A DNA stretch of 64,000 nt. Origin: Drosophila miranda. Its lineage: Eukaryota > Arthropoda > Insecta > Diptera > Drosophilidae. Under the pieces are notes generated by a model that was given only the letters and a program-made list of their open reading frames with translations, ran no database searches and had not been told where the DNA came from. The first letter of the stretch is position 1. Each line of letters starts with the position of its first letter. Where the stretch lies: assembly GCF_003369915.1 (NCBI RefSeq), contig NW_022881614.1, positions 33,788,342-33,852,341 on the forward strand, given 5' to 3'. The position numbers were made by a program, and so were the translations under genes. This document shows positions 47,257 to 58,510 of the stretch, piece after piece.

Positions 47257-49149
47257 TCTTCGCATGCAACAGAATTTTTGTAAAATAAGGTTTAAACAAA
47301 AAAGTTCAAAGTATTAACGTAAATGAGCATGGAATGTTACGTTATTTGAACACTTGTTGCTTGTCAATATACCCTATATTAAAATTAAAATTTTCTAAGC
47401 CGCTTTAAAACATTAATTATGACTTTTCTTAGATTGTAATGTTTTTTAACATATTTATGCATCTGATTTGTTTGCTGTATAAATATATATCGGTCTGTTG
47501 ATCTTATGGTTTTATATATATGTATGAAATTTTAAAATTCTGTTTTCTTCTGGCTGTTACATATGTATATTTTCTTAAGCCAATATACCCTATTTTTCTT
47601 TGAGTGTCAGGCAACCATAAACAACCAATAAAAACACAACAGTGACGGACATACTCCCGTTTACACAAAAATCTGCGATCGATATTGTTCAGTTGCCTTA
47701 TTCATTCTGGCAATAAACACGAATTTTTTTAATTACTTGTTTTGAAGAAAAATGACGGCAGAAAATACTCGATTTAAGAAGATCAAGACGAAATTGCTAA
47801 TAGCCAACAAATTAATTAGTGCCATTTATATTTTGAATTAAATCGGGCTGGGTCGAAACAGCTGCACGAAAACGCAAAGTATGCTTGAAATTATTTATGA
47901 AGAAGGCACAAGCTAAATTTCACTGGTAATGGTGTCAAACTTATGTTAGTGCATCACTAAGACTATTTTCTTCCTTTTTCAGACAATATTCGTTTTGTTG
48001 TATTAAAAGCCGTTTTCTTTTCATTTCAGTGTTTTGAAACCGAAAGATATCTTGTGTTTTGTGCAAACGGGAGCACTAAATCGTAAATTTTTTGTTCAAA
48101 TTAAAATCGGAGCCTGCCTGTATGTTAGTATTCAACCAAACTTCAAGTTCAATCTAGAGTTTAAAACCGGTTTTAACATTTTCCGCATTAAATTTATTTT
48201 TGTAGCACTAGCAGCAAATTTATTTGACCGTTGCATTTTTAAACTAGTTTTCTCATTAATCTTATGTTTGATCATACACTCCCCGACACTTGAATACGAC
48301 ATACTAAAATGTACACTTTAGGCACCAATATTTCCGGCACAAGCCAAAGAAAACGGTGAATTTGAATTTTTCTCAAATCTCTATTCAATTTAGCATAAAT
48401 TAAAAAAATAATAATAGCAATATTCATCAAAGTATATTGAGGAAAAAAATTTAATTCACATAACTCAAATTTCCGTTCTAAAAAAATTCGACACTTGAAT
48501 ACGACATTCATATTAAAAAATTTTTTATTTTGGATGTGGTCGCGACCGGACATTGAATAAATTCTCAAAAATCAATTAGAGTGTCCTTATTACGAGAAAC
48601 AAATTTGGGTTGTGGTAAGTCCTTTTCAAAGGACGAAAACTCGACAATAAATTCCTCGAAGGAAGTAAGTCCATCAATTGTAAGGAAGTTCTCAGGCTCG
48701 GATTTCCAGCTGTCGCGTGCCCCTGTGTATGTTTGTGTGGCTGTGTCTGAGTCTGTACCACGATGAGTGATTGTGCTTTTCATCGCTATTCGGCGATATT
48801 TGCCTGTTCCATCATCATATAACCCTTCCGGTCTACTCCCACTCCCCCCGACTTTTCCATCGATTAGGATTTTCCCACCTGGTGGCGTCATTTTCTTCAC
48901 TTTGGTGTCGAGGTCATATCGTTCTCAATGGCCTTTATCACGCCAAGCTCTTTTCACCTGGCTCTTTCCCGATTGCTTACCAGGCATGTCAGCGCTAGCT
49001 CCAAAGGCGTAATTTTCTTTGTTGGTCTTTATCGCGGCATAAGATTATTATTTTTTTATCCAATAATCTGTTATTATTATTATTATTTTATGAAAGTGCG
49101 ATAAAAGCTATGCTCTGCAGTGCCGATAAAATATACGGCTGACCCTCAG

Positions 49150-49191
49150 AAATATACCGCCTTATTCTCAAAATATACCGTAAATATACCG
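49150..49191 (-). promoter_or_regulatory. CGGTATATTT cluster, U4
   Basis: Three boxes at 49150-49159, 49171-49180 and 49182-49191. Confidence 0.35.
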
Positions 49192-50286
49192 ATGAAAAAA
49201 CTAACTTAGCCCACTGAAGCCCCCTGCATTTAAACAGGATAGCAACTTGAGTTAAGCGGCAGAAAATAATACTAATAGTAATTATTATTCTTGTAGATCC
49301 AGCCTATCCTTCCTCTTTACTTAAAAAACCGCACAGTGATCTTTTACCTAAGCTGCGCTTAAATTCTTCAAGGTTCAATGGGCTCATCGTTCTCTGTCCA
49401 TGATCATATTCCTCGATTTTTATATTCGGCTTAGGATTACTAGCTAGCTAAAACCCTCAGAGCTGAACACACAATTTTATCAGAATAACTAATCAATATT
49501 CTATAATACTGGTGAATTTTAAATACAACTTTTCAGTTGAATTATGTTGATTGATGATTTTTTCCTCTCCCTAAATGAGCGAGGGACCCGCACTACGTGG
49601 CCAGGATAGTTTCTTCGAGACCAGCAAAACCAAGCCACGATGACGGAGCTGTGACCTATTCCCTATGGATTTGCCAACAAAAGGAATAAATTTGGTGTTT
49701 CTTTACTCCCCCTTTGGAGCGGACTCACTTGTGTGCTTTTTGGGTCTACTTTCCGTCCCGCTGGTCAGCTCTAAAGTTCCTGGTGTTTCACCGATCTTGA
49801 TCCCCTGGAATCACAGATTTATTTATCTTTTTATCGGGTGATGGCCACTACTCCATCCTCATCCCACTCACTTTTTCTTTCAAAACTAAAAAAATCACGT
49901 CACTTTCTCCGTCAACCGGCGCGCATGCTCCTCCGTTGCGGGAAATTTTTACTCTGAACTCCCTCTTTGCTTAGCTGCTCTGTATGATGCTCCCGGGCCG
50001 CTGATCCCCATCGCTCTCTTCTATCGACCTTGAACTAGGTTCAAGGGCATGGCCTGATTCGGGCTGCTGGCGGCTCTCTTTCTTTGGGGTGTGGGTGAGT
50101 TGACTTCGGGACTCCGTTATGGGATGAGATCGGAAATCCTCTCTCATAACGGCTCCGGAGAGCGCGCGGAACTCTCACTCTCCAGGACCAGGTGGCGCCA
50201 CTCTTGCTAACCTTTTCCCCTTTAATGTTGGCCTTGCCACTATGTTCGAACTTCTTTCCTCCTCAACGCTTCTATGGGATATCACC

Positions 50287-50294
50287 TATCGATA
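50287..50294. promoter_or_regulatory. DRE-type TATCGATA site, U4
   Basis: Perfect TATCGATA, about 400 bp left of the copia insertion. Confidence 0.35.
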
Positions 50295-50693
50295 TCTTCG
50301 CATGCAACAGAATTTTTGTAAAATAAGGTTTAAACAAAAAAGTTCAAAGTATTAACGTAAATGAGCATGGAATGTTACGTTATTTGAACACTTGTTGCTT
50401 GTCAATATACCCTTTATTAAAATTAAAATTTTCTAAGCCGCTTTAAAACATTAATTATGACTTTTCTTAGATTGTAATGTTTTTTAACATATTTATGCAT
50501 CTGATTTGTTTGCTGTATAAATATATATCGGTCTGTTGCTCTTATGGTTTTATATATATGTATGAAATTTTAAAATTCTGTTTTCTTCTGGCTGTTACAT
50601 ATGTATATTTTCTTAAGCCAATATACCCTATTTTTCTTTGAGTGTCAGGCAACCATAAACAACCAATAAAAACACAACAGTGACGGACATACT

Positions 50694-50948
50694 TGTTGGA
50701 CAGAATTTTGCTGCCGTTGCGAGGGAAGTTCTTGTACCGAAAAGTAAAAACGCAACCATTCATATGTAAGGTTTATTTGTGACTAATAAATGCTCTGCTC
50801 GCAGGCAGATAGAGACCGAACGAAAGGGAGAACAAAAAGGGAGATAAGAGAACGTCGCTTCGTTACGTCTCTCACTCATACATACGTCTACATACTCATA
50901 TTTCTGTCAATACATGCGTGCATTGCTAGAGATGGTCATTCTTCAACA
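50694..50948 (-). repeat. copia-type 3' LTR (255 bp)
   Basis: TG...CA termini. Differs from the other LTR at three bases (GGGAAGTTC/GGGCAGTTC, AAAAACGC/AAAATCGC, ATATTTCT/ATATGTCT). A purine-rich GAAGAAGGG (complement 50949-50957) directly precedes it in element orientation and is the likely polypurine tract. Confidence 0.9.
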
Positions 50949-50981
50949 CCCTTCTTCAATGCGTGCATGCTTCCATTTAAC

Positions 50982-53900
50982 TCAATTTAAACTTAATAAT
51001 TTTGTAAATTCGACATGCTTTCTCTTAGGGAGATTCTTGGTAAAGATATCTGCAATCATATCTGTTGTACTAGCATACTTTAACTTAACTTGACCTTCTT
51101 CTACAATCTGTCGTACAAAGTGATATCTAATATCAATATGCTTGGTCCTTGAGTGATGCACTGGGTTCCTAGCCAGCTCTTGTGCGCTCAGATTATCGCC
51201 ATATAAGGTAGTTGAGGTAGCTTCATCTCCACAGCCAATTTCAATGATTAAGCGACGTAAGAATATGGACTCCTTACACGCAGCCGACAGTGCCATGTAT
51301 TCTGCCTCCGTGCTGCTAAGTGCCACGCTGCGTTGTTTCTCAGATCGCCAAGAAATTGGGTCACCTGCCAAAAAATAAACATAGCCCGTATACGACTTCC
51401 GGTTAGTTCGATCTCCGCCCCAATCCGCATCCACATATCCAGTAAGTGGCTGGTGACACCCTTTGTAGTGTAGTTTGAAGTTCATCGTCGCTGCCAAGTA
51501 CCTCAGAACGTGCTTCACACCAGCCAGATGCTCTGCGTGCGGATCTTTGTTCCTCTGGGCCAACTTTGCAACTGAATGCAAAATGTCCGGTCTGGTTGTG
51601 AGTGCCAGCCACATCAGCTCACCAATCATGAATTGATACATGACAGGATCAACCTTTTGACACTGCTCATTAGTACAATCCACCTGGAACCCCGCATCCA
51701 ACGGAGTAGCCACTGGTCTACATTTGTCCATGTCGTGAGCTTGCAATAGTTCCTTGATGTATTGCGAGTGGCCTATGGTGATAGGCCCAATCTCACCTTC
51801 ACGGTGCACCTCCATGCTTAAAAACAGCTCTGGAACACCTTTGTCGATACATTCGAACGCATTTGAAATAGCCGATTTGATACCGAGCATGTCCTCTTTG
51901 GACTGACATGCTATAAGTAAATCGTCAACATATACCAAGATTAACGATAAGTTACCTTTCCCTCTCTGCTGGTAGAGGCACGGCTCGTTGTCACAGGAAA
52001 CAAAACCCAGATTAGTCAGGACGCCATTCAGCTTCGAATTCCATTCCTTTCCTGACTGCTTCAATCCATATATTGCCTTTTTAAGCAGCATAGCCTTCGC
52101 TGGATAAGCTCGATCAATGTACCCTTGTGGTTGCTTCATGTACACCGTATCGCTCAGGTCACTGTTGAGGTATGCCGTACATACATCCATTTGGTTGACA
52201 TATAATTTCAATTCTGCTGCTAGCGCAAGAATAAATCGCACGCTCTCCAGTCTGCAGACTGGAGAAAATGTTTCCGCATATTTTATGCCGTACTGCTGGG
52301 AGCAACCTTTTGCCACCAGCCGCGCCTTGAATCGTTCCATTTGACCATCTTTGTCGCGTTTCAGGCTATATACCCATTTGCATCCAACTGCTCGTTGTCC
52401 TGCCGGTAAGTCTGCCAACTGCCATGTCTCGTTTGCCATTAATGCCTCATATTCGCGTTGCATCGCTTCGGACCAATGTGATGCATGAATACTAATCAAC
52501 GCCTCCTCGTAGGATACTGGAATATTTACGTCGCTGGCAACCAGAGCACCAAGAATGTTGTACTCCTTTCTCGGACGGCCAGGTTTGCCGGTCCGAATCA
52601 GCCTTGGTCTGCCAGGTCCAACGCGAGGAGCTGGCTCATCTGACTCAACCTTTTCTGTTGCGCTCTCGTACCCATCAGTACCGCTGCTACTGGGATTCTC
52701 CCCGTCAACGCTTGCACCATGGCTGCTGTCTCCACCGCTGCTGTCAATGTCATCAGTATCGCCGCCTGACTGCATGCTAACTTCTGCCTTCGGAAGTTCG
52801 AATGTGACTGTATCCTTGTCGTCTTGGATCTCGTCAAAGAAAACATCTCGCCTCTCAATCACCTGATGAGACACAGGGTCATACAGTCGATAGCCCTTAG
52901 CCGCTACTGAATATCCAATCATGCGATATTCTTTGCCTTTTGGTTGAAGTTTACTCTTCCTTGGACCCTTGTCCAAAGCTACTGCAACGGAGCCAAAAAC
53001 CTTTAGATGACCAACAAAAGGTTTCTTACCAGTCCACGCTTCCATAGGCGTCATACTGGTCAGCGCCTTGGTCGGTGATCGATTCCGTACATACACAGCT
53101 GCGTTGACTGCCTCAGCCCACAAGGATTCGCCTAATCCTGACTGGACCAGCATACATCTTGACATTTCCACCAGAGTGCGGTTTGCCCTCTCAGCAACGC
53201 CGTTTTGCTGTGGAGTGTACGCCACTGTCAGCTGCCTCTCAATCCCATTAGTTTTCAGAAATTCATCAAACGATTTGTTGACAAATTCACCGCCATTGTC
53301 GCTCCGGATACATTTGAGACTTTTTCCCGTTTGCCGTTCAACCAGGGTTTTGAACTCGACGAACTTCTGGAAGACTTCATCCTTTGTCCGCAGGAAATAC
53401 ACAAATATACGCCTTGATTTGTCATCGATGAAGGTTAGAAAATACTTTGATCCAGCAAGCGACTGTGTGCCAAAGGGCCCGCACACATCTGCATGAACTA
53501 GTTCCAATATATCTTGAGCTCTACTGGTGGATGCAACAGGAAATGGTTGCGCATGAATCTTGCTGACCATACATGTTTTGCAATTCATATTCGCCGGGAA
53601 AACCATATTTTCAATGCCGCGCACCATTCCTTTGCTGATCAAATCTTTCATACTACTGATGTTCAAGTGGCCGTACCGTTTATGCCACAGGGCACCATCA
53701 GCCTTAACCGCCGCAAAACAGTTGTTTTGTTTTCCTCGAAACATATACAAGTTTCCAACTCTGTTCGCCTTTACAATGCATTCGCCATTTTGGATAACTC
53801 GTGCATATTCTTGTCCAAAAGTGACGAAACATTTATTCTGTACAGCGCTGCTCACCGAGAAATAATTTCCATTCATTTCGGGCACATAGAGAACATTCTT

Positions 53901-54857
53901 TAACAGCAGCGTGCATATCTCTGTCTTCAGCTCTACTTCCCCTTTTCCTTCAGCTTTTAGGAAACCGGAGTCAGACAGACCAATCATTTCTGTGTGTTTC
54001 TCGAACTTTGTGAATAACTGTTTCTCACAACACATGTGGCTTGTGGCACCACTATCCAAACACCACATACTCTTTTTCAAATTATCTGCGTCCAACGCAT
54101 TTAATAGACTGCACTGCTTGTTCTCCACTCTTGCTGCCCTTTCCACATTTGCGCTCTCCTTCTTACACTGAGCCTTCATATGCCCGCGCTCACCACACTT
54201 GAAACATATCATTGTATTGTTTCTCTTCTTAAGCGCTCTGTGCGCGGCCGGCTTATGTACTGCGGTATATGCCTTTGCGTATTCCTTTTGATCTTCTGTG
54301 TTTCCCTTTCGTTCGCCTTCTTCCTTCAGTTTTACGCATAGAACATCGAAAGTCGGCAGACTGTCGCGCGTCTCTATGGCGACAACGAAATTTTCGAATT
54401 GTTCTGGAAGGCTTGACAACAAAACAATTGAGCGCAGTTCATCATTTAGCTCGATTCCTACTGACCCAAGGCCATCAAGAATATCCACGAACTCATTAAT
54501 GTAGCTTGAAATGCTTTGCCTTTGGTCCATGCGCTTGCTTAGCAATTTCTTGTACAGTTGAACCTTTCGTACAGGTCCACTTGGTTGATGAACACTCTTT
54601 AATTTGTTCCATGCTTCGGACGACTTAATGCAATTTTTAATGTATCCCAACTGTGAAGTTTTCACACTCAATGTGATCATGGCCAGCGCCTTTTCATCCT
54701 TGGCCTGCCAATTCACACCTTCGGAAACATTCGTTGGTAGCAGGTCACCAGATGCCACACTCCACAATTCAGCGTGCACCAACACAGACCGCATTTGAAT
54801 ACACCAGGAGTCATAATTTCCCTCCTCTAATTTGTCTATTTGATACATCCCGCTCAT
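50982..54857 (-). CDS. copia Gag-Pol polyprotein (1291 aa), intact
   Basis: Single frame without stop. In order: Gag region (~1-210); zinc knuckle CX2CX4HX4C (CFKCGERGHMKAQC, ~218-231); aspartic protease (DSGATSH, ~268); integrase with HHCC region and catalytic blocks (VHADVCGPF, RSDNGGEF, QNGVAERANR); RT with VYVDDLLIA (~974); and RNase H near the end (DADWGGD, SSTEAEYMAL). Gag and Pol share one frame, as in copia itself. All catalytic residues I can check are present, so the copy could be active. It makes virus-like particles for reverse transcription and integration. Confidence 0.93.
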   Translation of the reverse strand: MSGMYQIDKLEEGNYDSWCIQMRSVLVHAELWSVASGDLLPTNVSEGVNWQAKDEKALAMITLSVKTSQLGYIKNCIKSSEAWNKLKSVHQPSGPVRKVQLYKKLLSKRMDQRQSISSYINEFVDILDGLGSVGIELNDELRSIVLLSSLPEQFENFVVAIETRDSLPTFDVLCVKLKEEGERKGNTEDQKEYAKAYTAVHKPAAHRALKKRNNTMICFKCGERGHMKAQCKKESANVERAARVENKQCSLLNALDADNLKKSMWCLDSGATSHMCCEKQLFTKFEKHTEMIGLSDSGFLKAEGKGEVELKTEICTLLLKNVLYVPEMNGNYFSVSSAVQNKCFVTFGQEYARVIQNGECIVKANRVGNLYMFRGKQNNCFAAVKADGALWHKRYGHLNISSMKDLISKGMVRGIENMVFPANMNCKTCMVSKIHAQPFPVASTSRAQDILELVHADVCGPFGTQSLAGSKYFLTFIDDKSRRIFVYFLRTKDEVFQKFVEFKTLVERQTGKSLKCIRSDNGGEFVNKSFDEFLKTNGIERQLTVAYTPQQNGVAERANRTLVEMSRCMLVQSGLGESLWAEAVNAAVYVRNRSPTKALTSMTPMEAWTGKKPFVGHLKVFGSVAVALDKGPRKSKLQPKGKEYRMIGYSVAAKGYRLYDPVSHQVIERRDVFFDEIQDDKDTVTFELPKAEVSMQSGGDTDDIDSSGGDSSHGASVDGENPSSSGTDGYESATEKVESDEPAPRVGPGRPRLIRTGKPGRPRKEYNILGALVASDVNIPVSYEEALISIHASHWSEAMQREYEALMANETWQLADLPAGQRAVGCKWVYSLKRDKDGQMERFKARLVAKGCSQQYGIKYAETFSPVCRLESVRFILALAAELKLYVNQMDVCTAYLNSDLSDTVYMKQPQGYIDRAYPAKAMLLKKAIYGLKQSGKEWNSKLNGVLTNLGFVSCDNEPCLYQQRGKGNLSLILVYVDDLLIACQSKEDMLGIKSAISNAFECIDKGVPELFLSMEVHREGEIGPITIGHSQYIKELLQAHDMDKCRPVATPLDAGFQVDCTNEQCQKVDPVMYQFMIGELMWLALTTRPDILHSVAKLAQRNKDPHAEHLAGVKHVLRYLAATMNFKLHYKGCHQPLTGYVDADWGGDRTNRKSYTGYVYFLAGDPISWRSEKQRSVALSSTEAEYMALSAACKESIFLRRLIIEIGCGDEATSTTLYGDNLSAQELARNPVHHSRTKHIDIRYHFVRQIVEEGQVKLKYASTTDMIADIFTKNLPKRKHVEFTKLLSLN

Positions 54858-54946
54858 TGCTGATTATCGTTTAGTCTCTGAGTCACACCGATGTTAATAG
54901 TTCGTAACTAAAACAATCACTTTACTTTTAATTTACAAAATCCGAA

Positions 54947-54961
54947 CCTGGGCCCATAACC
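54947..54961 (-). other. Primer binding site, initiator tRNA-Met internal type
   Basis: GGTTATGGGCCCAGG on the minus strand directly after the 5' LTR. The complement CTGGGCCCATAACC matches the anticodon-arm region of fly initiator tRNA-Met, the priming mode known for copia and 1731. Confidence 0.8.
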
Positions 54962-55216
54962 TGTTGGACAGAATTTTGCTGCCGTTGCGAGGGCAGTTCT
55001 TGTACCGAAAAGTAAAATCGCAACCATTCATATGTAAGGTTTATTTGTGACTAATAAATGCTCTGCTCGCAGGCAGATAGAGACCGAACGAAAGGGAGAA
55101 CAAAAAGGGAGATAAGAGAACGTCGCTTCGTTACGTCTCTCACTCATACATACGTCTACATACTCATATGTCTGTCAATACATGCGTGCATTGCTAGAGA
55201 TGGTCATTCTTCAACA
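54962..55216 (-). repeat. copia-type 5' LTR (255 bp)
   Basis: Promoter-side LTR in element orientation; followed on the right by the second ATACT target copy and the remainder of U4. Confidence 0.9.
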
Positions 55217-56244
55217 ATACTCCCGTTTACACAAAAATCTGCGATCGATATTGTTCAGTTGCCTTATTCATTCTGGCAATAAACACGAATTTTTTTAATT
55301 ACTTGTTTTGAAGAAAAATGACGGCAGAAAATACTCGATTTAAGAAGATCAAGACGAAATTGCTAATAGCCAAAAAATTAATTAGTGCCATTTATATTTT
55401 GAATTAAATCGGGCTGGGTCGAAACAGCTGCACGAAAACGCAAAGTATGCTTGAAATTATTTATGAAGAAGGCACAAGCTAAATTTCACTGGTAATGGTG
55501 TCAAACTTATGTTAGTGCATCACTAAGACTATTTTCTTCCTTTTTCAGACAATATTCGTTTTGTTGTATTAAAAGCCGTTTTCTTTTAATTTCAGTGTTT
55601 TGAAACCGAAAGATATCTTGTGTTTTGTGCAAACGGGAGCACTAAATCGTAAATTTTTTGTTCAAATTAAAATCGGAGCCTGCCTGTATGTTAGTATTCA
55701 ACCAAACTTCAAGTTCAATCTAGAGTTTAAAACCGGTTTTAACATTTTCCGCATTAAATTTATTTTTGTAGCACTAGCAGCAAATTTATTTGACCGTTGC
55801 ATTTTTAAACTAGTTTTCTCATTAATCTTATGTTTGATCATACACTCCCCGACACTTGAATACGACATACTAAAATGTACACTTTAGGCACCAATATTTC
55901 CGGCACAAGCCAAAGAAAACGGTGAATTTGAATTTTTCTCAAATCTCTATTCAATTTAGCATAAATTAAAAAAATAATAATAGCAATATTCATCAAAGTA
56001 TATTGAGGAAAAAAATTTAATTCACATAACTCAAATTTCCGTTCTAAAAAAATTCGACACTTGAATACGACATTCATATTAAAAAATTTTTTATTTTCGA
56101 TGTGGTCGCGACCGGACATTGAATAAATTCTCAAAAATCAATTAGAGTGTCCTTATTACGAGAAACAAATTTGGGTTGTGGTAAGTCCTTTTCAAAGGAC
56201 GAAAACTCGACAATAAATGCCTCGAAGGAAGTAAGTCCATCAAT

Positions 56245-57335
56245 TGTAAGGAAGTTCTCAGGCCGAGGTACAGCTTCTCAGTCTGTCCAGGGCCCGGTCC
56301 TTCCCCACAGCAAAATTTGTTGTGTGAGGACCTACGGGGAGAGCCGTTCGCCGCGAAAGCGCACCCGTGGGGTGGATCGAGGCGTGGGTGAGGCTGCAGA
56401 GACGTGCGTTGGGGGTCATGCGTGGCGGGAGGAGGGGGTTTGTGTCAGGGGTCGGAAGGGTAGGGGAGAGGGGAGCCCAGCTTAGCAGATGCCGCATGAT
56501 CCACGACTCACATCTGCGTCGCCGGGTCCCCAGGGCGAGGGTGTAGGAGAGGGAACCCAGCTTTGCGGATGCCGCGTGAATCCACGACTCACATCCAGCA
56601 TCGGGTCCCCAGGGGAGAAAGGTATGGGAAAGGGAAGCCCAGCTTGGTGGATGCCGCATGATCCACGACTCACATCCACTTCGCCGGGCCCCCAGGGAAT
56701 AGGGAAGAGAGGGGGAGGGGCTGAGGGACTCCTACGGGCGAAAGTTCTAAAACCGGTGGGTTGAGGTGGGTGTCTTTATTGTGGGGGAATAAACGACATA
56801 AATTTACTAGCTACCATGTGGATATCGATACGCATTTAACATTTTGGGAAACTCCTACTCCTGAGCTTACCCCCTGCCTACGGCACCGACCTATCCCCCC
56901 AGAACTCACATACGTGAGGTGGCTCACCCTTGTTTTCCCTTCCTTGGGTCCGGCGGCCGGTCCTCGTCACGGTGGTCACGACTTATATATTTTTTTCACT
57001 TCTCGCGGGGTCGGGCACTGTTTATTTTTCCCAACCGTTCTGGTTCAGCCCTTGGAGATCACTCCCGAGCCTGGCCCGCGCTGGCACGTGCCAGGCCTCT
57101 GCTTTTCTTTTTGCAGCTTCTCTGCCGCTTCGCTGCTGCGCAGCTTTCGGCTGCCGGCCTCGGCTCGGGGGTGTTTGCATGGTTCGCCGTCGGCTCTCTC
57201 CCTCGGCTGCGTGGGCGTTAGACCGATCGACGGCTTCTCTGCCGCTTCGCTCTCTTCCCTGCTGGCTCTCTTTGCTGCGTAGTATGCGTCTCTCTTTCGT
57301 GTTGGTTCTCTTTTGTGGAGGCTTATGCCTTCACA
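56245..57335 (-). repeat. Gypsy 3' LTR; donor of the U-array breakpoint
   Basis: Its first 19 bp are repeated at the end of U1, U2 and U3. It contains the ATCCACGACTCACATC motif three times at ~80-bp spacing (56499-56675). Followed inside by a purine-rich AGGAAGGGAG (complement 57336-57345), the likely polypurine tract. Confidence 0.85.
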
Positions 57336-57832
57336 CTCCCTTCCTACTTCGGGGTGGGGCGCGGTGAAATGCGCACCAAATTTCCGCTGATGGACACGCG
57401 GAAGCGGAACCGGCTGCGCCCGTGCCGCGCCGCGTTTGCCTGAGCGCTGGCGCCTTCCAGCAGGCTTTGCGGGATGCGGCGGTCAGGCGTGCTTACCCGC
57501 CAGGCGACTGGGGCGATTGGCCATGCCTGTTCCTCCTGCAACACGTTCAGCTCGGGCATCTCCTCGAACGCTGTGAGCAGTACGCCCGTCTCTGCCTCTT
57601 CCAAGCCCAATGACAGGTCGCTGTCCTCCTTTGGGTGACTCGGGTTTCCTGGTTCGGCCTCTCGGGCCGTGCAGCCCGTCGGGTCCGGGTTTCCCTGATC
57701 GGTGCGATTTCTAGTTTCTGGCTATTTCTTACTCTAATCCCTTAAGGGGAGTTAAGCTATCTTACTGCGTGTGTACGCGGTTGCCTCTTGTGGGGCGAGG
57801 ACATTACGGCAGCGCACTACCATAAGTGGCCC
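57336..57832 (-). other. 3' internal region of the gypsy element
   Basis: Between the integrase stop and the 3' LTR. A minus-strand frame (57344-57610, 88 codons) has no recognisable domain; no envelope-like gene seen. Confidence 0.4.
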
Positions 57833-58510
57833 TCATGAACTTGCGGTTTTCCTGGTGCTGGGGTCGTCCTCATCGTTGTCTTCGTTGTCTTCTTCGTTTT
57901 CGCTGTGCTCGACGTCGTCGCTGGTGAGGGTATGCTCGTGGTCGTGGTAGGCCTTGAGGTCGGCTAGTCCGGCCGTTCGTCGTTGTCTTCCCGGATGCTT
58001 CTGGAGTCGTGCTATGGTGGGGGAAATAAATTTTACTACTTTGTAAGGCCCCTCATATTTGGGAGCCAGTTTGGCAGCGAAGTTGTCCGCCGCTTTGGAC
58101 AGGTGATGTTGGCGTAGCATCACGAGCGTCCCGATCGTGGGTCTCCATTCGCGTCGACGTAGGTTGTAGTTCCTGCTCTGCGTCTGTGATGCCTGCTGGG
58201 TATTTTCCTGTACGATGGCGAAGATTTCCTTGAATCGCTTGGCCTTGTCGGTTGGGATCTCTGTCACTTCGCCTAGTCCTGGGGTCGCCTCTTCGTACAA
58301 GGCTCCAGGCAACCGAGGTTCCCGGCCGAGTACGATGAATGCTGGGCTGAAGCCTGTGGTGTCCGATGTGCTGCTGTTGATGGCTAGGCTGAGTTCGGGC
58401 AGCAGCTCGTCCCATGTCCGCTGGTCTCCATCGATGTACTGGGCGATCATGGTTTTGATCGTCCTGTTGGCTCGTTCCGTTGGGTTTTGTTGTGGGGTAT
58501 AGGGCTTGCT
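57833..58510 (-). pseudogene. Integrase C-terminal part (Ty3/gypsy)
   Basis: The frame begins at the deletion joint (PYTPQQNPTERANRTIK), followed by the helix with DGDQRTWDELLPELSLAIN and the GPY-like module (KYEGPYKVVKFISPTIARL, about 58000-58060). It ends in an acidic tail (ENEEDNEDNDEDD). The zinc-binding and catalytic core upstream are deleted, so the product cannot integrate DNA. Confidence 0.8.

Larger units (their letters stand above)
45048..48697. repeat. Tandem unit U3 (LINE-free reference unit, 3650 bp)
   Basis: The only unit without an insertion or large deletion; it shows the pre-insertion sequence of the LINE site at 46664 and of the copia site. It shares GAGTTGACTTCGGG and related variants with U4, grouping U3 with U4 against U1 with U2. 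The CGGTATATTT cluster is at 45500-45541 and TATCGATA at 47249-47256. Confidence 0.85.
50694..55216 (-). mobile_element. Complete Ty1/copia LTR retrotransposon, young
   Basis: A 4523-bp element flanked by a 5-bp target duplication ATACT (50689-50693 and 55217-55221); the empty site is intact in U3. Two 255-bp LTRs (50694-50948, 54962-55216) run TGTTGGACAG to TTCTTCAACA. I count three differences between them (about 1%). One long ORF of 1291 codons. The primer site matches an internal part of initiator tRNA-Met, as in copia. It inserted after the U3/U4 split. Confidence 0.93.
48698..56263. repeat. Tandem unit U4 (internal deletion, copia insertion)
   Basis: Last copy. About 612 bp are missing at 49544 relative to U3 (between 45894 and 46506). 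A copia element is inserted at 50694-55216. Unlike the other units it runs on from the 19-bp stub into the complete LTR (56264 onward), so its right edge is the ancestral junction. Confidence 0.85.

Noticed and set aside
56761..57367. Long plus-strand frames in the gypsy LTR (also 62677-63544)
   Set aside because: The same LTR DNA is open in three overlapping frames, a composition effect; both LTRs have it.
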